From Oscillospiraceae bacterium (GTDB taxonomy: Bacteria; Bacillota; Clostridia; Oscillospirales; Ruminococcaceae): a stretch of DNA of 46,353 nt. The stretch's first letter is position 1; each line of letters starts with the position of its first letter. The DNA is taken from contig JAFUNR010000054.1 of the NCBI GenBank assembly GCA_017472965.1, forward strand, positions 1 to 46,353, given 5' to 3'. The translations under genes and the position numbers were made by a program. The notes beneath the pieces were generated by a model that searched no databases, had not been told where the DNA came from, and worked only from the letters and a program-made list of their open reading frames with translations. This document shows positions 24,871 to 33,658 of this stretch, piece by piece.

Positions 24871-25980
24871 TCACAGCAGTACGGTATAGATCTCCTCGCC
24901 GCCGTTGACGAAAACCTCCAGAATGTATTCATCCCGCAGGATGGCAAGCTCACGGAGCTCACCCGAGTAAACCACCGGCTCACGACCGGTGCGGGGGATG
25001 ACAAAGCCATCGGCGGTGCGCTGCACGGCGGGGTCCTCTGTTTTCAGCAGATGCTGCAGCTCTTTCACCGGGTAGCCGCGCACCACACCGTCCGCACCCA
25101 GTGTCAGCTGCCGCGGCACAGACATACAGCCGATATCTTTGGGCGCATAGTATCCCGCATAGGGCCAGCCCGGCACCCACGAGATCAGCAGGCTGCGGCC
25201 GAAAGCATCGGCAAACACCTGTCCTGCATACTGGTCGGGGCCTTTATCCACCTCGCCGGCAGCCTCCACATGGAATTTTCCGTCTGCAAGGCGGCCGTAC
25301 ATCAGTGAGAACCAGTGCTTTTCCTGCGTGCACACCGAAGCCGCCAGCAGCTGGCGGCCGTCCGGCGCATTGACCAGCGACGGGCATTCGGCAAAACGGG
25401 CATTCTCCCAACTGCTGAGGATACCGCTGTACTCCCAGTGCAGCAGGTCGGTGCTTTTATACAAAAGCAGACGCGCCTGCTTCGCCGCCTCGCTGCCGGA
25501 GGCCATGACACAGTAATATTCCCCGTCCACACAGCACACGGCGGGATCGCGGAAATCCGGGCAGCCGTCGGCAGGCCAGTGACCGATCACCGGGTTGCCC
25601 GCGTATTTTTCAAAATGGATGCCGTCGGTGGAATACGCCACACTGACGGTCTGCAGCGGTGTCGTTTCCCCTTCGGGCACATACAGCGAGGCATAGAACA
25701 GATACAGCACATCATCCTTGACGATGGCCGTGCCCGACCAGCAGCCGCAGTTATCGTAGGGCGCAGCGGGTGCAAGGGCGACGGGCAGCTCCTCCCAGCG
25801 GAGGAAATCCTTTGTTCTTGCGTGCCCCCAATACATGGCTTCTTTTCCCGGAATCTCGTGGTTGGGACAGTGCTGGTAAAAAACATGATAGTATCCGCCA
25901 AAGCAGACAAGGCCGTTCGGGTCGTTGACCCAGCCCTTCGCAGGACGGTAATGGTATTGCAGCGGCGCAGAATAATCCAT
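24871..25980 (-). CDS. Glycoside hydrolase family 32 (invertase/levanase type)
   Basis: 369 residues. The five-bladed propeller motifs are all present: WVNDPNG (nucleophile Asp20), FRDP near 143 and AECPSL near 198 (acid/base Glu). Family 32 splits terminal fructose from sucrose, inulin or levan-type oligosaccharides. No signal peptide, so cytosolic. The protein is about 100 residues shorter than usual. The propeller is intact, but the C-terminal beta-sandwich is compressed, keeping only the closing strands (YILEVFVNGGEEIYTV). The ATG at 25980 follows GAGAGGTG; upstream codons lie in the leader. Monocistronic, with a consensus promoter. Confidence 0.88.
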   Translation of the reverse strand: MDYSAPLQYHYRPAKGWVNDPNGLVCFGGYYHVFYQHCPNHEIPGKEAMYWGHARTKDFLRWEELPVALAPAAPYDNCGCWSGTAIVKDDVLYLFYASLYVPEGETTPLQTVSVAYSTDGIHFEKYAGNPVIGHWPADGCPDFRDPAVCCVDGEYYCVMASGSEAAKQARLLLYKSTDLLHWEYSGILSSWENARFAECPSLVNAPDGRQLLAASVCTQEKHWFSLMYGRLADGKFHVEAAGEVDKGPDQYAGQVFADAFGRSLLISWVPGWPYAGYYAPKDIGCMSVPRQLTLGADGVVRGYPVKELQHLLKTEDPAVQRTADGFVIPRTGREPVVYSGELRELAILRDEYILEVFVNGGEEIYTVLL

Positions 25981-26032
25981 AGCACACACCTCTCTTCCAT
26001 TTTGCAGCGGCCGGATGCCGTGCTCTGAATTT

Positions 26033-26061
26033 ATCATAAACCAACGCAGTTCCCTTGTCAA
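26033..26061 (-). promoter_or_regulatory. Promoter of the GH32 gene
   Basis: On the minus strand perfect TTGACA (26056-26061), 17-base spacer, TATGAT (26033-26038). Confidence 0.75.
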
Positions 26062-26068
26062 TCCGCAC

Positions 26069-26097
26069 TTTACAAACCCAGATCAATGTATTACAAT
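26069..26097 (+). promoter_or_regulatory. Promoter of serine hydrolase 1
   Basis: TTTACA (26069-26074), 17-base spacer, TACAAT (26092-26097), 43 bases before the start at 26140. Confidence 0.6.
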
Positions 26098-26139
26098 GAA
26101 AAAAACAGCCTGCGGGCCTCAGAAAAGGCGGTGATATCC

Positions 26140-27183
26140 ATGGATCGGAACACTCTGCGCGAAAAGCTTTCTGCCTACTGTGAGGAAAACCACATCTTCG
26201 GCGTTCTGCGGGTGACCCATCGCGACCAGATCGTCTGGCAGCAGAGCTTCGGCTATGCCGACATACGGACAAAAGAACCCTTTGACAGTACATCCATGTT
26301 CAGTTTCTATTCGCTGTCCAAGCCGTTCTGCGCCATCGGTCTGCTTTTGCTGAAGGATCGCGGTCTGGTTGATTTAGATACTCACCCCGGTGTATATGTG
26401 CCCGAGGCTGCCGCCTTTGACAGCCGCGTGACGATCCGTCACATGCTGCACCATTTAAGCGGTCTGCCGGATTTCGGTCTCATTGCCGATTTTGCTGTGA
26501 TGCACGGCGGCTATGACCACCGCCGCGTACACGAAAAGCTGGCAGCGCTTGCCGCTTACCCGCAGCTGTTTGCTCCCGGCGAAGCCGCCCAGTACGCCAA
26601 TATCAACATCCTGCTGTGCGCCCTGATCATCGAAGCCGTCACCGGCAGACCCTACGCCGATTACATGCAGGATGAGGTTTTCGCCCCGCTGGGCATGAAA
26701 ACCGCACTGGTGGATCACGCCGGACGACAGGTGGAACACCGTGTCAGCGGTCATGAGCTGACAGACGGCGTACCGGTACCGGTATCCGCCGCATACGACT
26801 GGATGCTGGGCGCGGGCGACATCATCGGCACGGTGGATGATGTCTACTGCCTGAACAGGGCCATCAAGCACCGGCTGCTGCTTTCCCCCGCCACATGGGC
26901 GGAGGCGCTGACCCCTTCGCCGCTGAATCAAATGGGTATGGGCTGTACCGTCACCGCATGGCACGGCAAGCACCGCATCACCCATAACGGCGGGCACAAG
27001 GGCTTCCGCACGCTGCACATCCAGCTGCCGGAGGAAGATTTTGACATCATCCTGCTTTCCAACAGCGGCTACGGCGATGCACGCGCCGCTCTCTCGGAGA
27101 TGGTATACGAGGCCTTTTTCGGTGCTGACGGCGCATACAGCGATACCGTCGCCATGGACATCGGCTATATCCCGCAGGTATGA
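26140..27183 (+). CDS. Beta-lactamase/PBP-fold serine hydrolase 1
   Basis: 347 residues. SLSK (Ser58, Lys61) is the active-site SxxK. QYANINILL carries the YxN, and HNGGHKG near residue 283 replaces the KTG box, as in the class C / EstB group. It lacks a signal peptide, so it is more likely a cytosolic esterase or peptidase than a secreted beta-lactamase. The start at 26140 follows GGTGAT; the upstream ATG at 26086 overlaps the promoter. The TIM-barrel gene follows after 54 bases and is likely cotranscribed, pointing to deacylation of a glycoside. Confidence 0.82.
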   Translation: MDRNTLREKLSAYCEENHIFGVLRVTHRDQIVWQQSFGYADIRTKEPFDSTSMFSFYSLSKPFCAIGLLLLKDRGLVDLDTHPGVYVPEAAAFDSRVTIRHMLHHLSGLPDFGLIADFAVMHGGYDHRRVHEKLAALAAYPQLFAPGEAAQYANINILLCALIIEAVTGRPYADYMQDEVFAPLGMKTALVDHAGRQVEHRVSGHELTDGVPVPVSAAYDWMLGAGDIIGTVDDVYCLNRAIKHRLLLSPATWAEALTPSPLNQMGMGCTVTAWHGKHRITHNGGHKGFRTLHIQLPEEDFDIILLSNSGYGDARAALSEMVYEAFFGADGAYSDTVAMDIGYIPQV

Positions 27184-27237
27184 ACCCACCGCAAAAACAC
27201 GGCATCCCGTGATGCCAAAAATAACAGGAGGCACCCT

Positions 27238-28500
27238 ATGGAACACCGCATTCTGGCACGCTACCCCATCGGCAATCCCCGCCGCCGCTGGAAACAGGAT
27301 CATTTCATCCTGTCCAATTTCTCCGCCAAAGGCAGTGACATGCGCAAAGCGATCCGCCACTGCGCCGAGGTAGGCTTCAACCTGCTGGAGCTGGGCTGGG
27401 CCAAGCCCGCACAGGCCGAGGAGGCCGTGGCGCTGTGTGAGCAGCTGGGCGTGGATCTGATCTATCAGAATATGTACCGTTACGGCGGTATGCAGCATCA
27501 CCGCTTTTACCGCAAAAACGAACTGAAGGAGCTGATCCGCGAAAAGCGTGCATGGAAACGCATCGCAGGCTACTATATCTGGGATGAGCCGCTGCTGGAC
27601 GATCAGCTGGCCGAGGCCCGCATGCTCACCGACCAGTGTCAGGAAGAAGCCCCCGACCTGCTGCCCTTTACCGTGGCCATCCCCAGCTACAACACGGAGT
27701 ACACCTGGGATAACGGCGAATTCCCTGCCTATCTGGAACGCTTTATCACCACCATCGACCCGCCCCAGCTTTCGCTGGATTACTACCCTGTAGGCATGCC
27801 GGAGCATAATGCAGAAGTACAGTTTGACCGCAGCCGTATGTGGTGCGATCTGGGACTGATGAAAAAGCTGGGCGAACAGTACGATATGCCCATCTGGTTT
27901 TACTATCAGGGTCAGAACCTGCACAAGGTCGAGCTCTTCACCTTCCCGATGATCCGCGCCATGATGTATGCAGGCGTGCTGTACGGCGCAAAGGGTCTGC
28001 AGCATTACACCGCCTGCGGCTCCATCATCGACAGCGAGGGCAACAAGGACATTTTCTTTGCGGAGCAGAAGGCCATCCACAGAGAGTTCCGCGAGCTCGG
28101 TCCCACGCTGATGGCACTGACCTGCCGCCGTGTCATCCACGATGAAAGCGTCGACCCCGGCTGCGCCGCATTCAAAGAGCTTCACAATACAGCGGAGGAA
28201 AGCGCCTGGCTGTCCGGCGCACTGCCCGCACGGGTATCCGTAGCCGAATACGAGGATGCCTACGGCAACAGCTATATGCTGGTGCTCAACCGGGATTATA
28301 CCGTTCAAAAGACAGTGGAGCTGCCGCTGAAAAAAGCAGTGCGCATCTATGAGGTGAGCAAGGAGGATGGTCTGCAGTATATTACGGCAGAAAACACCGA
28401 TGTGCTGCGCGTTACGCTGGATGCCGGCGATGCGGTGCTGCTGCGCCTGCAGGATGCCGCCGAAGCCCCCTTCACCGCAGAATACCGGCTGGTAAAATAA
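27238..28500 (+). CDS. Putative TIM-barrel glycoside hydrolase-like protein
   Basis: 420 residues, cytosolic. Barrel-like strands: GFNLLELGW, GVDLIYQN, RIAGYYIWDEP, LSLDYYPVG, PIWFYYQGQ, MYAGVLYGAKGLQHYTACG. Glu in YYIWDEP (about residue 121) sits where GH-A enzymes have a catalytic acid. The last 80 residues form a small beta domain (SYMLVLNRDYTVQKTVELPL). I do not recognise the exact family; beta-galactosidase-like enzymes of clan GH-A are the nearest guess. AGGAGG lies 6 bases before the ATG. Second gene of a unit with serine hydrolase 1. Confidence 0.7.
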   Translation: MEHRILARYPIGNPRRRWKQDHFILSNFSAKGSDMRKAIRHCAEVGFNLLELGWAKPAQAEEAVALCEQLGVDLIYQNMYRYGGMQHHRFYRKNELKELIREKRAWKRIAGYYIWDEPLLDDQLAEARMLTDQCQEEAPDLLPFTVAIPSYNTEYTWDNGEFPAYLERFITTIDPPQLSLDYYPVGMPEHNAEVQFDRSRMWCDLGLMKKLGEQYDMPIWFYYQGQNLHKVELFTFPMIRAMMYAGVLYGAKGLQHYTACGSIIDSEGNKDIFFAEQKAIHREFRELGPTLMALTCRRVIHDESVDPGCAAFKELHNTAEESAWLSGALPARVSVAEYEDAYGNSYMLVLNRDYTVQKTVELPLKKAVRIYEVSKEDGLQYITAENTDVLRVTLDAGDAVLLRLQDAAEAPFTAEYRLVK

Positions 28501-28551
28501 CACTGACCGCCGTTCTGCGGCCGTCACACCTTCCCCCTGTATATCAAATCC

Positions 28552-28616
28552 ACCGCCGGCAAATCAAACGGATTTCCATGTTTTCATGGAAAAAATCCAT
28601 TGCTTTTGCTGGCGGA
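28552..28616 (+). promoter_or_regulatory. Nested inverted repeats upstream of the Gfo operon
   Basis: An outer stem CCGCCGGCAAA / TTTGCTGGCGG (one G-U pair) encloses GGATTT...AAATCC and the palindrome TTCCATG-TTTT-CATGGAA (28574-28591). The palindrome lies directly upstream of the -35 box, a typical operator position. It could also act as a weak terminator for the preceding gene, but no T-tract follows. Confidence 0.55.
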
Positions 28617-28628
28617 TTTCGTTACTAT
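28600..28628 (+). promoter_or_regulatory. Candidate promoter of the Gfo array operon
   Basis: TTGCTT (28600-28605), 17-base spacer, TACTAT (28623-28628), about 100 bases before the first start codon. Confidence 0.5.
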
Positions 28629-28729
28629 ATAGGTGACAGACCGGCTGCTTTCCATCCCTGCGCTCTCCCCTCAAAAGGCGCAGCGTTTCTGTTTCCATGC
28701 AAAACAACACCTTCAGGAGGTATAACAAC

Positions 28730-29974
28730 ATGAAAAAGTATAAAATCGGTGTATTCGGCGCAGGCCGCGGCGTAACACTGGCGGAAAATTTCCGGCAGCT
28801 GGGCTGCGAGATCGTGGCGCTGTGCGATTTCAACGCGGAGCGTCTGGCTGCCGGTGCTGCGCAGCTGAATGCGGACGTGGCGCTGTACAGGGATTTTGAC
28901 AGCTTCATCGGACACGACATGGATGCGGTGATCCTTGCCAACTATTTCCACGAGCACGCGCCTTATGCCATCCGCTGCTTTGAAAAGGGTATCCATGTAT
29001 TCAGCGAGTGTATCTCCAACGGAACCATGGCCGAGGGCGTGGAGCTGATCCGTGCCCACGAAAAAAGCAATTGCGTGTACATGCTGGCGGAAAACTACCC
29101 CCAGATGCTGTTCAACCGGGAGATGCAGCGCATCTGTGCGGAAGGCTCACTGGGCAAGATCATGTATGCCGAGGGCGAATACAATCACCCCATCGATGTA
29201 TGGGACATCGGCTTCAAAAAGGAATATGTCTATTACGCCGACCACTGGCGCAACCATATTCCCGGCACCTATTACATTACCCATTCGCTGGGCCCCATCA
29301 TGAAGGCTACCGGCGCAACGCCGAAAAAGGTGACGGCATTCTCCATCTTCAGCCCGATCGAGGGCGATGTGCCCACCGCCAGCTATGCCGCGGACCGCAG
29401 CTCCATCATCACCACCCAGAATGATGACGGCTCGGTTTTCCGCGTGGTGGGCTGGGGACAGTTCGGCGCACATCACAACGCCTACCGCATCTGCGGCACC
29501 GACGGCCAGATCGAAAATCTGCGCGACAGCTCCCAGCGGGTGCTGCTGCGCTACAATTCCTGGAGCAAACCGGAGGGCGCACAGGAGATCTCCACCTATC
29601 TGCCCGGCTGGAACGATAAGGACGAGGAGCTGATCAAGGCAAGCGGCCACGGCGGCGGCGATTACATCACCGCGCGCATCTTTCTGGAGAGCATCGAAGC
29701 GGGCCACCAGCCCGAAATGCCCTTTGATATCCACAGCGCCGTGACCATGGCCTCCGTGGCGATTCTGGGTCACCGCAGCGTGCTTGCCGGCGGCATCCCC
29801 ATCGATATTCCCGATTTCCACACCGAGGAAGCCCGCGTACAGTACGAAAACGACCGCCAGACCCCGTTCTACGGCACGGACGGCAGCAAGCCCAGCATTC
29901 CCTGCTGCTCGCACCCCGACTTTGCCCCCGATGCCGCACAGGTGGAAAAGTTCCACGCCGTACTGCAGGGCTGA
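28730..29974 (+). CDS. Gfo/Idh/MocA-family protein A (tandem array, EKP-less)
   Basis: 414 residues. N-terminal NAD(P)-binding Rossmann fold (KIGVFGAGRG). Instead of the EKP lysine motif it has SECISNG (Glu93, Cys94, Ile95). THSLGPIMKATGA (His185) matches the TH-x-x-GP element shared with GH109-type members. GHGGGDY and a Cys-Cys pair (CCSHPDF) lie near the C-terminus. AGGAGG at 28715-28720 lies 9 bases before the ATG at 28730. First gene of a four-gene unit A-B-transporter-C. Predicted to bind NAD(H) tightly and act on a glycoside; dehydrogenase, epimerase or redox glycosidase cannot be separated from sequence. Confidence 0.87.
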   Translation: MKKYKIGVFGAGRGVTLAENFRQLGCEIVALCDFNAERLAAGAAQLNADVALYRDFDSFIGHDMDAVILANYFHEHAPYAIRCFEKGIHVFSECISNGTMAEGVELIRAHEKSNCVYMLAENYPQMLFNREMQRICAEGSLGKIMYAEGEYNHPIDVWDIGFKKEYVYYADHWRNHIPGTYYITHSLGPIMKATGATPKKVTAFSIFSPIEGDVPTASYAADRSSIITTQNDDGSVFRVVGWGQFGAHHNAYRICGTDGQIENLRDSSQRVLLRYNSWSKPEGAQEISTYLPGWNDKDEELIKASGHGGGDYITARIFLESIEAGHQPEMPFDIHSAVTMASVAILGHRSVLAGGIPIDIPDFHTEEARVQYENDRQTPFYGTDGSKPSIPCCSHPDFAPDAAQVEKFHAVLQG

Positions 29975-30068
29975 TGTCCCGGTCAGCCGGGCCTTTGCAT
30001 TATACAGATAATAGTACCGCTGTCCACTCTGCCATCCGCTTCTCAAACACTTTTCGGGAGGTCTGACT

Positions 30069-31313
30069 ATGAAAAAAATCAGGATCGGTCTGTTTGGCGC
30101 AGGCCGCGGCATCAATCTTGCCCTGAACTTCATGCTGCAGAACTGCGAAATCGTGGCGCTGTGCGATTTCAACGAAAAGCGCCTTACCGCAGGTGCTGCA
30201 CGCATCGGCCCGGGTGCGGCGCTGTACAGGGATTTTGACAGTTTCATCGAACACGACATGGATGCGGTGATCCTTGCCAACTACTTCCACGAGCACACGC
30301 CCTATGCCATCCGCTGTTTTGAAAAGGGCCTGCATGTTTTCTGCGAGTGCATCTCCAACGGCACCATGGCCGAGGGTGTGGAGCTGATCCGCGCCTTTGA
30401 AAAAAGCTCCAGCATCTATATGCTGGCAGAAAACTATCCCCAGATGCTGTTCAACCGGGAGATCAAACGCGTGTGCGATACCGGCACGCTGGGCCGACTG
30501 ATCTATGCCGAGGGCGAATACAACCATCCCCGCGACCCGTGGGAGCTCAGCTATCTGCGGGAATACAACTACTTCGAAAAGCACTGGCGCAACTACACCC
30601 CCAGCGAATACTATCTCACCCACTCACTGGGCCCCATCATGCGCGCCACCGGCGCAACACCAAAGCGGGTCTCCGCTTACACCGTCTTTGATCCTGTCAC
30701 AGAGATCTGTCCCAAGCCCAACCGGAATATCGATGTCTCTCCCTGCATCGTCACCCAGAATGACGACGGATCCATCTTCCGCTTTACCGGTTTCGGCCGA
30801 TCCGGCGGCCATCACAACGCCTACCGCGTGTGCGGCACAAAGGGCAGCATCGAAAACCTGCGCGACAATTCCGACCAGGTGCTGCTGCACTACAACGCAT
30901 GGCAGCTGCCGGAGGGCGCACAGGAGACATCCATCTATCTGCCCGACTGGAACGATAAGGACGAGGAGCTGATCAAGGCAAGCGGACATGGCGGCGGTGA
31001 TTTCATCACGGCGCGTATGTTTGTCGAGTGCATCCGGGAAGGCCGCCAGCCGGAGCACCCCTTTGATATCTACAGCGCCGTGACCATGTCCTCCGTGGGC
31101 ATCCTGGCCCACCGCTCCGTTATGGAAGGCAACCGGCCCTTCGACATCCCCGATTTCCGCAGGGAAGAGGACCGCATCCAATATGAAAACGACCGTCTGA
31201 CCCCCTTCTGGGGCACCGACGGCAGCGCCCCCAGCTACCCCTGCTGCAGCCATCCGGATTACCGCCCCACCGAGGAGCAGATGGAATCGTACTACGCCGT
31301 GCTGCAGGGCTGA
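30069..31313 (+). CDS. Gfo/Idh/MocA-family protein B (tandem array, EKP-less)
   Basis: 414 residues, close paralog of A and C. Rossmann motif RIGLFGAGRG, CECISNG in place of EKP, and THSLGPIMRATGA. It differs from A and C in the first 60 residues (ARIGPGAALY where both others have AQLNADVALY), so it is the most diverged copy at that end. At the 3' end it is nearly identical to C. GGGAGG precedes the ATG at 30069. Gap to A is 94 bases. Confidence 0.87.
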   Translation: MKKIRIGLFGAGRGINLALNFMLQNCEIVALCDFNEKRLTAGAARIGPGAALYRDFDSFIEHDMDAVILANYFHEHTPYAIRCFEKGLHVFCECISNGTMAEGVELIRAFEKSSSIYMLAENYPQMLFNREIKRVCDTGTLGRLIYAEGEYNHPRDPWELSYLREYNYFEKHWRNYTPSEYYLTHSLGPIMRATGATPKRVSAYTVFDPVTEICPKPNRNIDVSPCIVTQNDDGSIFRFTGFGRSGGHHNAYRVCGTKGSIENLRDNSDQVLLHYNAWQLPEGAQETSIYLPDWNDKDEELIKASGHGGGDFITARMFVECIREGRQPEHPFDIYSAVTMSSVGILAHRSVMEGNRPFDIPDFRREEDRIQYENDRLTPFWGTDGSAPSYPCCSHPDYRPTEEQMESYYAVLQG

Positions 31314-31424
31314 TCCGCCATCCCGCAGGGCCGCCGGCACAGCAGGCTGCTTTCACCGGGCACCCGTTGATTCTGCCGGCAGCCCCCATTCCCGTTCAGA
31401 TATAAATCATTCTCGGAGGAACGC

Positions 31425-32288
31425 ATGTATTACGCACTGATCCTTTTATCCGTTGTCATTTTCGGCGGCTGCTTTGCGCTGAATGATGTCTATCGCAAGC
31501 AGCGCGGCAGCAGCCTGCGCATCAGTCTGGAATTTTCCTTTATCAGTTCGCTGGCCGGTCTGCTGGTATTGCTGGCGGTCAACGGCTTCCGGGTGGAATT
31601 CACCTGGTTCACGCTGCTGATGGCGGTGCTTTCGGCACTGGTCAGCTTCGGCTTCACCTTCTGCGGCTTCCGCGCACTGGGCATGATCAATCTTTCGCTG
31701 TACTCGCTGTTCTCCATGCTGGGCGGCATGCTGCTGCCTTTCGTACAGGGCATCGTCTTTTACGGCGAAGGCATCACGGTAGCCAAGACGGTATGCTTTG
31801 TGCTCATCTGTGCAGCGCTGGCGCTGACAGTGGAGAAGGGCGAGCGCGGCAAGGGCTTCATCTACTATGCCGGCATCTTTGTTCTGAACGGTATGTCCGG
31901 CGTGCTTTCCAAGCTGTTCACCTCTGCCCCGTACGCCAAAACCAGCGCGGCCGGCTACTCCATTCTCGGCGCGCTGTGCTGTGTGGTGATCTCGGCTGCG
32001 CTGCTGCTGACGTTGTTCCGCCGCCAGCCGCAGCAGAGCAAAGCCACGCTTGCTTCCGTCGGTGTGGGTGCGCTGGGCGGCGCTGCCAACCGTGTGGCAA
32101 ATTATCTGCTGCTCATCGCGCTGGTGCATGTGGATGCCTCGGTGCAGTACCCCATGGTCACCGGCGGCGTGATGATCGTCTCCACCCTGATCTGCTTCTT
32201 CGGGCCGAACAAGCCCTCGAAAAAGGAGCTTCTCTCTGTGGTCATTGCATTCCTCGGAATGCTTGCACTGTTTTTGATTCCCGTATAA
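31425..32288 (+). CDS. EamA/DMT-superfamily transporter
   Basis: 287 residues, about 10 hydrophobic segments in two halves, the architecture of drug/metabolite (EamA-type) transporters and sugar permeases of the same fold. GFTFCGFRALGMINLSLYSLFSMLGGMLLPF in the first half and YPMVTGGVMIVSTLICFFGP in the second are typical helix pairs. It lies between the second and third Gfo genes, 111 bases after B and 30 before C. It therefore probably imports the substrate or exports the product of these enzymes. GGAGG precedes the ATG. Confidence 0.85.
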   Translation: MYYALILLSVVIFGGCFALNDVYRKQRGSSLRISLEFSFISSLAGLLVLLAVNGFRVEFTWFTLLMAVLSALVSFGFTFCGFRALGMINLSLYSLFSMLGGMLLPFVQGIVFYGEGITVAKTVCFVLICAALALTVEKGERGKGFIYYAGIFVLNGMSGVLSKLFTSAPYAKTSAAGYSILGALCCVVISAALLLTLFRRQPQQSKATLASVGVGALGGAANRVANYLLLIALVHVDASVQYPMVTGGVMIVSTLICFFGPNKPSKKELLSVVIAFLGMLALFLIPV

Positions 32289-32318
32289 ACAGACCGTTTT
32301 TTCAGGAGGTATGACAAC

Positions 32319-33566
32319 ATGAAACAATACAAGATCGGTGTTCTGGGCGCAGGACGCGGCATCGCACTGGCGCACAACTTCATGCTGCTGAACTGCGATA
32401 TCGTGGCTCTGTGCGATTTCAACGAGGAGCGTCTGGCTGCCGGTGCTGCGCAGCTGAATGCGGATGTGGCGCTGTACAGCGACTTTGACAGCTTCATCGA
32501 GCACGATATGGACGCGGTGATCCTTGCCAACTATTTCCACGAGCACACACCCTATGCCGTCCGCTGCTTTGAGAAGGGCCTTCATGTATTCTGCGAGTGC
32601 ATCTCCAACGGCACCATGGCCGAGGGTGTAGAGCTGATCCGCGCCCACGAAAAGAGCAGCAGCATCTTCTTTCTGGCAGAAAACTATCCCCAGATGCTGT
32701 TCAACCGGGAAATTCAGCGTGTCTGCGCCGGCGGTACGCTTGGCCGCCTGATCTATGCCGAGGGTGAATACAACCATCCCGGCGATCCGTGGGACGGCAG
32801 CTTCCGTAAGCAGTACACCTATTTTGAAAAGCACTGGCGCAACCACATCCCCAGCACCTACTACATCACCCATTCCCTTGGCCCCATCATGAAAGCCACC
32901 GACGCAACGCCCAAACGGGTCTCTGCCTACACCGTCTATGACCCCAGCGATGCCGCCATCCCCACCGCCAAAATGACCGCCGACCGCTGCCCCTGTATCG
33001 TCACCCAGAACGACGATGGCTCCATCTTCCGTCTGACCGCCTGCGGCACCTTCGGCGGGCACCACAACGCCTACCGCGTGTGCGGCACCAAGGGCAGCAT
33101 CGAAAATCTGCGCGATCTTTCCCAGCGGGTGCTGCTGCACTACAATGCATGGCAGCTGCCGGAGGGCGCAGAGGAGGTTTCCATCTATCTGCCCGACTGG
33201 AACGACAAGGATGAGGAGCTGATCAAGAGCAGCGGCCACGGCGGCGGCGACTACATCACCGCCCGTATGTTCCTGGAGTGCATCGAGGAGGGCCGTCAGC
33301 CGGAGCATCCCTTCGATATCTACAGCGCCGTGACCATGTCCTCGGTCGCCATTCTGGCGCACCGCTCTGTCATGGAAGGCAATGTTCCCTTTGACATTCC
33401 CGATTTCCACACCGAGGAAGCCCGCGCACAGTACGAAAATGACCGTCTGACCCCCTGCTGGGGCACCGACGGCACCGCCCCCAACTACCCCTGCTGCAGC
33501 CATCCGGATTACCGCCCCACCGAGGAGCAGCTTGCCCTGTACCGCAAGGATCTGGGCATTGAGTAA
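32319..33566 (+). CDS. Gfo/Idh/MocA-family protein C (tandem array, EKP-less, mosaic)
   Basis: 415 residues, paralog of A and B with KIGVLGAGRG, CECISNG and THSLGPIMKATDA. DNA comparison shows a mosaic. A 38-base stretch at 32427-32464 is identical to A (28838-28875) while B differs. A 46-base stretch at 33485-33530 is identical to B (31235-31280) while A differs. Its leader (TTCAGGAGGTATGACAACATG) is almost that of A. Last gene of the operon, followed by a strong terminator. Confidence 0.87.
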   Translation: MKQYKIGVLGAGRGIALAHNFMLLNCDIVALCDFNEERLAAGAAQLNADVALYSDFDSFIEHDMDAVILANYFHEHTPYAVRCFEKGLHVFCECISNGTMAEGVELIRAHEKSSSIFFLAENYPQMLFNREIQRVCAGGTLGRLIYAEGEYNHPGDPWDGSFRKQYTYFEKHWRNHIPSTYYITHSLGPIMKATDATPKRVSAYTVYDPSDAAIPTAKMTADRCPCIVTQNDDGSIFRLTACGTFGGHHNAYRVCGTKGSIENLRDLSQRVLLHYNAWQLPEGAEEVSIYLPDWNDKDEELIKSSGHGGGDYITARMFLECIEEGRQPEHPFDIYSAVTMSSVAILAHRSVMEGNVPFDIPDFHTEEARAQYENDRLTPCWGTDGTAPNYPCCSHPDYRPTEEQLALYRKDLGIE

Positions 33567-33593
33567 ACCCGTTCCCTGTTGATTTCCGGCTGT

Positions 33594-33638
33594 AAAAAAG
33601 CTCGCCCGGCCGCAGACACGCGGTTCGGGCGAGTTTTT
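33594..33638. terminator. Bidirectional terminator after the Gfo operon
   Basis: AAAAAAG then CTCGCCCG (33601-33608) paired with CGGGCGAG (33626-33633), then TTTTT. It separates converging genes. Confidence 0.88.
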
Positions 33639-33658
33639 GCTCTTTTTTCTTTCGTCGG

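Noticed and set aside
26455-28527. A 690-codon minus-strand open frame spanning serine hydrolase 1 and the TIM-barrel gene
   Set aside because: It crosses two plus-strand genes and the gap between them, has no ribosome site, and shows no protein motif.
31446-33503. A 685-codon minus-strand open frame across the transporter and Gfo C
   Set aside because: Antisense shadow repeated in similar form behind the other Gfo copies because the DNA is duplicated.
28730-33566. The three similar genes as a CRISPR-like or phage repeat array
   Set aside because: The repeated unit is a full-length gene of about 1245 bases with normal start sites; it is a paralog array.
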